Shown piece after piece: positions 41,201-53,200 of a stretch of 64,000 nt of DNA. The notes under the pieces were generated by a model. The model saw only the letters and a program-made list of their open reading frames with translations, ran no database searches and had not been told where the DNA came from. Numbering within the stretch: the first letter of the stretch is position 1; every line of letters begins with the position of its first letter. The position numbers and the translations under genes are program-made. The stretch spans positions 8,539,586 through 8,603,585 of the forward strand of contig NW_017803909.1 in the NCBI RefSeq assembly GCF_001625305.1, given 5' to 3'. This stretch comes from Branchiostoma belcheri. Taxonomy: Eukaryota > Chordata > Leptocardii > Amphioxiformes > Branchiostomatidae.

Positions 41201-44200
41201 TTGATTATATGGATGACATCCTCTGGGTACCCCCAAACTGATGCGAGCGTGCGAATAAAAAAAAGTTTGGCAAAGAAAAAAGTTGCTTTCATTATTAAAT
41301 GTATATGGTTATAAAGCTGGAACAAACGACACAGTATGGTATGACAAATAATCTAGTCTTCAAATTCATTTTACATTTACGTCTTTTTCGTTTGATTTTG
41401 GCATTCTACGATGTTGGTATCATTTTCCAATATATTTTTGTGAACCTACGGTAGATCACACTAATGAGGATATTTGCTCATTTTGCAACTGTTTTGTTCG
41501 ATTTACAGTACGGTTGAAAACTTTTGTTTTTTTGGAAATGGCCAAAAATTAATGCGCGCCCGGATGTCATCCATAGAATCAAATCAACATGCCCTCATTA
41601 CAAAAGCTAGCCTAAGTACTAATGGTAGACAGCATAGCACAGCTTTTCTTAAACCATTTTATCAAAATGGTATATCATTATAAATTTTGATGAAAATTTT
41701 GATGAAAATTTTGATAAAAATTTTGATAAAAGCTTTGATAAATGAATCAGATGCAATTTAACTCCCATCTGCCCATGTAGGGAGAGAGTCCAGCCCCAGG
41801 TCCCAGTCTAGAGACTCGTATCCCGAGAGGAACAGGTCGACCGAGCGCGAACGGGACAGTCCGCGGGCACACCGGCATCGGTACGAGGATCTGGAATCCA
41901 GAACGGGGCGGTCGCCGCGCCGGCACAGCCCCGGGCCGCACGCCAGCCGGGACCGGGACCGCGACTCGGATTCTGTGTCCTCGCAGCCGAGTCTGACCGT
42001 CACCATCCGACAGGGACCGCGTACGCCGCCCGGCCCTCCCCCGCCGGATTCCGACGAAGAACCGGAGGAGCCAAAGGAAAGGACTCGCGACGAGACTCGT
42101 GATGCGACCAGAGAAAGAGAGCGAGAGGGGCGGTCAGACAGAGACAGGAAAACTAGCGAGCGTTCCAGCGAATCTCGCGAGAGAGAAGGCCGTGAACGGG
42201 AAAGTAGAGACCGTGACAGAGACAGAGAAAGTCGAACTAGCAGAGACAGAGAAAGCCGGAACAGCAGGGAGAGGGAGCCACGGGATAGAGAGAAGGAGAG
42301 AAGAGAGAAGGAAGAAGAACCCGCGGCAGTAGAGATGGTGGAGGTAGCGGAAGGGAAGGGTAACCAGGAGTTGTTTGAACCTCTCACTCCGGAGCACTCC
42401 CCAGGGGAGCAGCACTTTAACCTGTCTGATGGGGAGATCAATGATACAGAGGAGCAGACGGGGAGGGACCCGGAGACTTACGAGGAGATCCTTAGTGAGG
42501 AGGAGGGGATGGAGGATGAGGATGGACCGGCAGAGGCATCTGCAGAGGTGAGACACAACTATAGCCATCTTTTACATGGATGAATAAAAATAACTTGTAC
42601 ATTATCTCTGACTGAGTTATTTTGGTTTTGTATTTAACTTTTGAAAAGTATGAACCTTTAGTTATCTCTTGTTATTCACAATTTGATGTACATGATTTTC
42701 CTTGGGATGAACTAATTTATTCCCAAGGGACCTAGAAATCAGGAAGACAATACAGGAAACAGATGGAAAATCATATCATGGGGTCAATTTTTCACTCAAT
42801 CTTTTTACATATTTCAGGAACTTCATTTTTTCACGCGCAACTTTTTCATGCGCAAATTTTTCACACGCAAAAACCCCATCTCGTTTTCCCCCCAGGGCAC
42901 ATTGAAAAACACCAGTATGTGATGTGTTTTTCCCAGGTGAAACAAACAAACAAGCAAGCAAACAAACAAACATCACGATTTTTTCATTGAACCAATGATG
43001 ATGTTTTATCACTAGATTAAAAGATTAACAGAAAACTGTTGGTTCCCCAGGGAGTTGATATCTTCAGCTACACAACAGAAGAACCATGGCTGTACCTGAC
43101 CTCCATAACCTTTAACCCCTACCAGTGTGACCTGGGACCACTAGTGGTAAGTTGTGGTGCTTCCTAACGCTCCAAGCAGAGGTTGTGGGGGAATGATCGT
43201 TAGCTTTTTATATATTGCTGTTTTTTTCGCTACCCCCACTTCTCTGGCTAATGTATACTGTCTTTGCCACGGAAAGGGATCTGCTTGGAGATTAGTGCTT
43301 CCTGTTGTTTCTGTTTGGCAGTATTTCTAGCTAAGGCCACATCAAGTAAATTTTTTGGGTGACATCCTCCACAGACTCCACAAATCTAATGCAATAAGGT
43401 GAAAAAAACAAGATTCCTTCATTTTCACATTTTTAGGTCATAAACCTTGTTAAACAGAAATTGAGGTGACAAAACATGATATCACAACCAACAGGTCTCT
43501 TATTCCTGTATTCAACAGTATTACCTGTCCTTGTACATGTGTAAAGAAGTCAATTAACTAAAAATTGTACCATTTTTATTTTTGGTTGGAATTTTTTTTA
43601 TTCGCCCGTGCGCACTAGTTTGGGGGTCTTCAAAGGATGTCATCCATAAAATTGAGTCAGTGTGGCCTAACCTGAATTTTTCAAGGTTAAATAAAATTTA
43701 AGGTGAACTGATCACAATGACCAGTAGTACACGATTGACTGTATATGTATGTTAGTAGGAATACCACTGACAGGAAATTGGTCTGTTGTTGAAAATGAAT
43801 ATTAATAACTTGTGCTGTATAAATGGAAGCGCCCAGACTTGTTTACGTCAATGGTTACCTGTTTTACATGAAGCGCTGAAGTAGTGTACCGGTATCTGTT
43901 TTCCAACCGACGTTGGTGATCATATAGACCAAGTACAGTAATAATAGACGGTAGAATTTTAACCTTTTTTGTGCTAAGGTAGCCTTTTTTAGTTGCAGAT
44001 TAGGTTAGTTATGGGGTTGGGTAGGAGGAAGGGGGTACAGCTTAGTGTGACGTTGTTTGACGGAACGTTCCAGACCTTCCCGTCTCCTGAGAAGACGCGA
44101 CACGAGCTGGAGCTGGCGCAGCTAGAACAGAAGGAGCCGGGGGAGCGCCACGAGGCCGCGGACAAGATGGCGGAACAGGTGGCGGAGATCCGGGGCAGCG

Positions 44201-47200
44201 AGGACCGGGGACCGAAGTGGGTACAGACACTGGAGGAGCTACAGGAGCTGGTCACACCTGGACTGGCTCACCTGCAGTACCATGGACTGCACAAAGGTAT
44301 AGGAACAACATACATGTATAAATTCACTAGTAAATAAATATTGTTAAAGGTGTCCAGAGCAGTTTTTAGTCAATATTCTACTAATTTCTAGTCACTTATC
44401 TACAAGTTGAAAAAACACTGTCCCGATGTATATCGACATTTAATGCCCCAAATTCTGACGAAAAACGGTTACTGGAAAGAGCTAGATTGTTTTTTTTGTG
44501 CACCCAATTTGTTTTTTTAGGCTTACATACATAAAGATGTTAAATGTCTGTAGCATATACTTAACATCCAAGTGTCAGAAAAGTGATAAAATCATAGTTG
44601 TATTGCTTTTGTTTAGAAATAAAACATAGTTTTTGACGACATTCTTATTATTTCATTTTATATGGTGCATCTGAAAAATTTTTTGTGCACCCAATTTTAG
44701 ATTGCGTGCACCAGTACACATGTTCCAAAAAATTAATTTCAAGCCCTGTATGACATGTATAATGTTTAACTTATGAACCCTGACTATGTTCCAGACACTC
44801 TGTCCAGCCTGTACGAGTGGACCCTGCATGGACTGGAGGTGGACACTGCCCTCACCCTGCCCATAGCCATAAACCTGCGCCTCCTCAAGGCCTCCATGAG
44901 GATGGTGGCTGCTCTGTGTGAGTGTGGGCCTGAGGTGGCTGCCGGCCTGATTGTGAGTCTAATATTCTTTCAGCACAGTTGCTTTCTTACTTACTTGATT
45001 GCTTGCTTACAAAACGTATATGAAATATGATATATAAACTAGAGACGTAACATTTGCAAAGCAAATGCATAATGTTTACCTTCGGACGCTCTGTTAATTC
45101 TTACTCAAACACGTTCACATACACATTCACATGTACTACTAGCATATGATGACAGGAGCAGAGCAGACCATAAAATTGCAACATTATTGTAACCCAATAC
45201 CAGTCACCATGGTGAAAGACGTCAACAAATCATGTCATTGGTCAGGTCATAGGTCACTGTTAAGTGTTTGGAGATGAAGAAGAAGAAGAAACTAAGCAAA
45301 AATAATATGTTTTCCTTTAGTAAACATAATAAATGTACATCCCATTTTATCCATGTTATAAATTATATGCAAGCAAGACCTACATGTAACATATACTAGG
45401 TTTAGAACATTAGAAATTGAAACTAATATAGCCGGCACGTATTGTAAGAGTTCTTTAAGTTGTTCATCATCTATCTTGTTGTTGAAATTTTGGGCAAGAA
45501 TTTGCAATAAACTTATTATTATGATAATAGTTGTGACTTGTTTTGTTGCAGAGAGCTGGAATCCAGGATAAACTGTTCACCTTGTTATTTGCTGAACACA
45601 TGTCATCTTCACTCAAGTTAGCTGCCATCAAAGGTACATGTATACTATATGAGGAATTTGTCACACTTTTCTAGTTGCCTTGCAATTGCTAGTAATACTA
45701 ATAGTTTCCTTAGCCACCCCTTGGAAGCAATGGGATAATCCTGCTGACTGTGTTTTCTTCAGCCTTGGACAGTACCATTAGCTGTCAGGAGGGGGTGGAG
45801 AGGTTGTTAGGCTGGCACCAGGAGGAGGAGGAGGGGGGAGAGACTGAAGGAAAACCTCCCTCAGGATACCAGCAGCTTATTAACCTCATGCTGGGGGATC
45901 AGGTGGGTGTGGGTTCTGGTGTTGAGTTAGGCCACACTGACTTAATTTTATAGATGACATCCTCTTAAGAGACCCGTACAATTTTGTCCGCCAAGGTTGA
46001 TGAATTGAATCCGCAGTTTTTCCGTCACATGCCACAGAGTTCCTTTCTTTCTTTGTTCTTTATTTCAGGCATAACTCGCCCATATAAAACATACAGATAA
46101 AAATACAATGTACACACAATGACAGCAGTAAAAAAATATGTCTATAAGTACAGACGGGCCCAGATATTGCGGAGGAATTTGTTGCAAAATATTACTTCAG
46201 ATTTGAGAACAGATTTGAATAATGTTATTTGAGGACTTGTACAGACGGGATATGAAGGAATAGCATTGTTTGTGCCATGTAGCATCGAATGTGTCAGTCC
46301 TATTGTAAACAAATATTTCACTGGCACTGCAAAATCTGGGTAATGACATTATGATGCAAAAACAGTTGTTGTAAGCAACTTGTCAGTTCCTGCAATTGAT
46401 GGAAAAACGGGTGCAGGCTAGAGCCCTGTGTTTCTCTGATTAAAATTTGAAGTGTTGTTGTCCCCTTGTCCCCAGACTGTGCGGGTGGTGACAGCTGCCA
46501 CAGCCTTGGTGAGGAAGGCCAGTCTGTATGAGACCATCACCACACTACAGAGCACTGCAGACCAGTAAGTAGTCAGATTTTCTACAAGTTATTCAAAGAA
46601 TATGATGGTCAGTACAGACACCCATTGGTCCTGACAGAGAAGACAGATGCTATATGCAGTAGGTACAGTATGTATTGGGGGCCACAATTAACAGTGGGCC
46701 ATGACTGAGTGCAATAGCTCAATCAGTAGAGTGCTCGCTTTGTAACTGGGAGGTCGTGAGTTCAAACCCCGACCAGGTCATACCAAAGACTTTAAAAATG
46801 GTACATAATGCTTTCTCTGCTTGGCACTCAGCATCTATGAGAAAGAGTACGGGGGAGGTCAAACACACTACCAGTGGGCTAGCCCCCTGCTGTAGCGATT
46901 GCACAACTGTGTGGCCCAAGGGCTACAGAAATGAAGATGGCACCACCCCTATGCTCTGCAATAGAGTGGAATGGGACCTTTTACGACTGAACATCCCGTC
47001 TTAAGGGTCGTCACTCTTTCTAGTAATGTGCATGTCGGGTGATCTACAACAGCCAGGATTCAAATTGACAAACTCGGACTACTGGACTACGCATGCTACA
47101 GATACATATACATGTAGGGTGGTAAATGAAATCCCTGCTGACATGCTCCTTATTGCTTTCAGTATTGTGGAGACGACACAAATTCCAGACTTGGAAACGG

Positions 47201-50200
47201 AGGGAAAAGTGGAGACATCTGTGAAGACTGAAGACTCTGACAAGGCTGGTCTAAAGGTGGGGTACTTGTAGTAAACTTCCACCTTTGTTGTCATGTAAGA
47301 AAAGCTCTTAAACAGACAAAGCCTGAAATTGTTTTAAACACAAGCCTTAGAGTTCTGTCATTCCACAGTTGTTGGTCCACTACTTCTATAGTTAAGACTT
47401 GAATGTGAAGTAAAATGATAGTGTTTTTTTCCAACATATCTGCCATTTCTATACCTCATACAGCCATCTCTATTATAACTAGAAAAGTAACATTTGCAAA
47501 GCAAATACATATGTTTACCTTTGCATATGGTCTGTTAAGTCTTACTCATTTATATATATTAAAACACATTTATATATTATATAGTGAGTTATATATATGG
47601 TCATACAGGAGTCTAAATCCCTTCTCCTATAAACTTGCAACATGATACCTAACACTAGCTACCATGGTGACAGATGTCTAGTTCAGGTCATTGACCTTGT
47701 TTGTTGGGAGAAGAAGAAGAAACAGAGCAAAAACAGTATGTTTTCCTTTGGTAAACATAATGATTTCTTGTTTGCACCATTTCCATCTCCATCAGGATGA
47801 GGATGATGATGATGATGTTGCCATGGATACAGCCATGTCCCCCCTGGAGCAGGTACAGTACAGCGCCAACATGCAGGACATCGAGACTGTCATCAACTGT
47901 CTGGAGGAGCTCTGCACAATCGTGCGGGATGCAGTACACATTATTGTAAGTTTGGTGGACATTGCTGTCAAACCAAGTAACAACTAGAAAGGCTGACATT
48001 TGCTTTGGAGCAAATTCAGCATGGCTTCTCTACATTTACGACATGGCAGGGAAAGAAGGAGAAATACAAGGGAAAACAATGCTTATTTAGATATAACTAT
48101 AGTATGAAGTGACATATAACTAAGAATGCAACAGTTGGACAGCTACCCCCTACATTATTGGTTAGGATATTTATTTGCATAATACTGTTGATTTTCAAGA
48201 TAAAAAAAAGTGTTTATGCCCCGCATTCCAATGCTTGAGCAGGAAAGTTTGACATACATGTACCTACCCCAAAACACTTGAATGCAGTGTCAATATGGTA
48301 TGGCTATGTTAACCCAATCAAATTGCAACAGCCTATCAGTAAGAAGAATAGAGTAAGGCAGCTAATACACAGGTGTTCATTTAGCAGTAAAGTAATTAAG
48401 GGAACAACCAATCATAGACCAGATCTCCAAACAGGGTGCACCTGCTGGCCATAAGGACATCGGCCCTATGCCCAAATATGGTCACACTCCATTCTTGGTA
48501 ACACACACTGCTGTAGTACATTACCTATAACACAGCCAAAAAGTCTAAATAAAACCATTTTAAAGTCTGTATCATGAAAATGAGCTGAGTGGCTAAATGG
48601 ACTTTTCTCCTTCCTGGCCAGGCCCAGCCCCATCCAAAAGCCTTCCCTACATCAGCAGTGCTGACAGGACACACTACAGTCGGTGACCCATACCCTGTCA
48701 TCTACCATTACTTCACTACAAGGTAAGCTGGAATCTTCATCTTCTGTTGTCTTTGTTCTGCTGACTGAACATTGTAGCTAATAACTAAAGATTTGATTTC
48801 ATAAGCAACAGTTCTGCAATCACTACAGCAGGGGGCTTGCCCACTGGCAGTGTTGTGTGTTTAACTACCAAACTCATTCCCAAATGCTACGGTATGTACA
48901 GATTGACATCCGCCCACGCATGATTGTCCGTCCATTACCAAAGAAAAAAGTTTTTGACCATACTGTAAATCGTACAAAATGAAAAACTATGATTGTCATA
49001 TGTTGTAAAAGAAAGGATCATTGGAAAACGATACTAATGTCATAGAATACCAGAATCAATTCAGGAAAAGAAGAAAATGTGAAGAAATGAAAATGAAGAG
49101 TCTGTTATTATTCGTTATACATGTACCATACTCTGTGTTTAGTTGTTTGTGCAACCTTTGTGACCACATAGATTTCATAATGAAGTAANNNNNNNNNNNN
49201 NNNNNNNNATTTATTCACATGGATTTTTGAGCATTGGATAGGAAGCACTTGTTGTGCTTATGTAAATCCGCTGCTCATAAAACATAATACAAATGTAAAC
49301 ATAAAGATGACATAAAGTATAGCATTAACATTTTTTTTATTTGCATGCTTGCATTAGTTTTAGGGGTTCCCAGATGATGTCATCCATATAATCACCAATC
49401 CACAGTAGACTAGTATTGACATTGAAATATCTCCCCCCTGTCCAGACGGTTGTTGGAGTGCCTGGTGGTCCTGGTGTCCTCCCCCAGCACTGCTGCACAC
49501 CCAGGCATCCTCAACGCCATCAAGGACCTCATGACACAGCTCATGCTCACTCAGAAAGGTGGGAGGGACTCTGTGCTTGTGTATGCATGAGTGTGTCTGT
49601 GTGTGACACTGTGTGTGTTATGTATGTGTGTGTTGGTCAATGTGTATGTGTAGTTACATGACATATAACATTAGTTCAAGCTTTGTTCCAACACAAGGAG
49701 GGAAGTCACCATAAATTTTCGGTCATACTCATCAACCTTCATCAGATGTACATGTGTGATGCACTTGCACTGCTGGAAGTTGGAAGCGTGATGACATTGG
49801 GAGTGCATAAAAAATGTGCATGTTTCTGTGTGAGTTTGTGTCTGTGAGTGCATATGTTTGTCCATAAAAAGATTACATGTATAATCCTTGCAGTTGCCTT
49901 CACAGATTATCACATACATGTAGAAATAAGAATCATATCTCTTTGTGTTCTCCAGGTCTGCTGTACCTGGCTTCTCACTACGAGACGGTTAATGTCCTCA
50001 TCAGAGTCCTGACTCAGTCTACGGTAAGTTACAAAACTGTCGCTCACCTATGTACTGTCTCTTGTAGGCAACCCCAAGTTCCTTCTGTATGGTATAAAAT
50101 TGAACACAAGATATTACTTGAATTGGTCAAAGGGCCACCTCTTCAAGCCAGCTATCTGGCCCTAACAACCACCTTTTCCTGATTCCTGAAATTTACAAAT

Positions 50201-53200
50201 GTATTCAATAGGTGCACGCATTAAGCCACCTACATGTACCCAAGAAGGCTATCTGTCCTAGAAGACCAGTTTACCTCAGTCCCCTGTGTGGCCTTTTTGG
50301 GCAGGTTTGACCATAGCTTGTATGTCTTGAGCATACTTTTTTTGGTCTCCTCCCCCAGGAGTATGACCGTGAAGACTCCAGTATGGACACTACAGCCCAG
50401 GACCTGGGTCTGAAGCTGATCTACCATCTCCAGGCACTGCAGGCCATCGACCAGCTACAGGAGTGCATCAACAAAGGTGGGCACCGTGGGGCTGGAATTA
50501 TACATTTATTATGGATGAAGACATGGGCCATGTCATGCAACACATTTCACTTAGGATATGGAAGCCTCACCACTGCTGAGCATACAGTTACATTTTTGTA
50601 ACCTTCCTGGTGAAGTACATTGTAGTCCTTTGGCACAAAATTTGTTCTAGTTACAGAGGTAGGCAGCAATGAAAGTTCGTTAGCTGAATTACAAATGTAT
50701 AAGGGCATTACCTAGGTGTGTTATGTTGTCTTTGTTATTGTAACCTTCCTGTACAGAGAGGTATATGAATGATCCATGTATTTGGCCAATGTAATAGAGT
50801 AGGCTACATGTAGGTAAGCACATGTATATGTTTATGCACTTGGAACTTGTACATGCACTTGGAACAGTTTTCCACAAATAGTGCATTAATTTGGTTTTCT
50901 CCCATGTACATATAGGTTGTATTACCCAGGGTGAGCTGGACAGTGCTGAACTCCTGAGTACTCTCCACACCATGTTCTCTATGACATTCACTTCTCTGGG
51001 TCAGTAAAAACTTCTTACGTCTTCTTACGTACATGTGATATTGTATATTTAACAGTCATTGAACCATATCAGGTATCATTGAAGCCAAAAACCTTAAATC
51101 TACATTATTCCACACCAATTTAATTTGTTGGTTCTTGGATTCGACTCTTCATTTTTTTCTGATTTGTAAAAGATTCTGGTTCTGAATCAACTAAAAAATG
51201 CTTATGTTTTGCCCCAAACACTTGAGGAAAGCCCTTTTCTTCCTAGTTCCTACAGTTTTTCCATCCATCAATTCAGTGGTTTGATTAAAAGTTTCATTGT
51301 TTAAATATTAACCCGACTTTTTGTGTTGACTTAATGGCTCCTATCGTAACATTTTGGGCTATAATAGGATGCCAGACCTAAAATCTGAGAACCAACAAAT
51401 TAAATTGGTGTGGCCTTATAAACGAAGAAATGGACATGTAGTAAGGCCTAAAGTTGCATTATTTGGTCATACGGTGAATGATGGTGAAGCGTTCTTGGCA
51501 TTTTTAACAGCCAAATTTTGTTCTGTATAAAACGGTGTAGAATCTGATGATTGTTTGTTTGTCAACAGGTCGAGCCTCTGTTGTCCACGTGCTGGGCCTG
51601 GAAACCAACCTGACCTGTCTCCTGGCATTTGTGGAGTCGACTGGTAAGTTGACAGACAAAATTTATGAAATACATGTAGTAGCACATAACACAACAGCTT
51701 TTTCTGTCATAATATTCAGGGCTCGAAAAACTGGGTGCATGTGCACCTTAGTTCACCCAAAATTAGAGCTGTGCACCCTTTTTTTGTGTGGGTGCACTGG
51801 TGCACCCAAATATTTTTGTAGGTATTTTTGTACATGTCAACTGTATAATAGTATGCAGGATATTGTTGGCATCTAAGTGTCAGAAAATATTTATTAAAAT
51901 CTTTGTAGTACTTTTTGAAGTTAGGTCCCATTTCAGATTCAAGCTCAGAAGAGGAGCAGTAATATCTGTAATAAAGTTTTGTTCTATATGGTGCACCCAA
52001 AAAATTTTTTGTGCACCTAATTTTCTCAAATTCTCAAAAATTTTGAGCCCTGATATTACACCTTCTCCTTACTCCATATCTAATAGAGAATTGGAAGCCG
52101 AATTGCTACTGGTGTGCTGAAGTTTAAAAGAGTTGGCACACATAATGTCTTCACATATACAGTAGCTTCAAACATTTTCTCAAACTACATAGGTAACAAT
52201 AATGAGGTACATGTAAACTCAGCAATGTTTTTCAGACAGCATTCCTAATCGTTGATGAAATTTCTTAGATTTTTTGTTTGCATTCTTACATAGTGTGTAC
52301 CGTGAGTTATCATGAAAGTAATTACATGTTTTAAGTTAAACATGTAACTACTTTTGTCCAACACAAAGACTTCTCTTACCTAGAGCTTTCAAGGAAGACC
52401 AGAGTGACTGGTTGAAAGCTCTAGGTGAGAGAACTTTTTGTGTTAGACCAAAAGTTTTAACTTTAAACAAATGTGTACAGTTGTATTTGCTAAAGGAAAG
52501 ATTTGAGATGAGTACAAACTATTGTGTTATCCCTAAATTCCTCCCAGGAGATGAAGACACCGACAACAACCTGCGGAAGTCGGTGTGTTTTAAGTATGCC
52601 TGTGTGCTGCTGCTGCTGACTGTGCAGGGTTCAGACAATGTGGACATGCTGGAGAAATATGCACAGAGGCTGCTGACAGTCTGTGAACAAGGTGGGACAA
52701 ACCTCAAATGTTTTGTGGCAAGTTAGCATTGTAGTTAGGGTTGTCGACCCAAAATAGAAAGATTCTGGGTTGGAATCGCTAGCTGGCCACAATGTTGTTC
52801 CCTTAGGAAAGGCACTTTACATGTATTAATTTTCCTCATTGGGGTTGAGAATTAGATAGGAAATGAGATAACCTTTTATGGTACCTTTATGGGACCTTTG
52901 ACCTAACTTCCTGTCAGTGTAGCAGACTGTCTAGCTTGTGGAAATAACTACAGAAGCACAAATACACACACAAACACAACGAAAACAAAACCTCTAGACA
53001 CGGAGATAACAACCATGGTAAAAGAAACTGATAGATTATTTCAAGAAAGGTTCATCCATTTTTCTACTGTTTTCCAGCTCCCGATGCAAACCCCAAACTG
53101 TTGGACATCAGGAAGTGGCTGCAGCCTGTGAAGGGCCTGACCTTTGACCTGTCGTCCATCTGTGGCCTGGTGGAGCTGGTCAAGGTTGGTTCGGACGAGC

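Noticed and set aside
41758-42441. Minus-strand open frame of 227 codons, Ser/Arg/Leu-rich
   Set aside because: It is the antisense of VIRMA exon 6. The long opening comes from the biased RE/RD/RS codons on the plus strand; there is no splice context or family match.
42134-42568. Second minus-strand frame (144 codons) and plus-strand frame 42099-42332
   Set aside because: Shadows of the same low-complexity VIRMA exon; the plus-strand reading in the VIRMA frame matches the vertebrate blocks and the others do not.
46704-46776. tRNA-Thr(TGT)-like sequence
   Set aside because: A and B boxes are recognisable but the acceptor stem does not pair and it is fused to a SINE body; not a functional tRNA gene.
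47026-47271. Plus-strand frame extending VIRMA exon 13 upstream and downstream
   Set aside because: The upstream part is SINE-derived and the downstream part passes a clean donor (gtgggg); only 47163-47256 fits both flanking phases.
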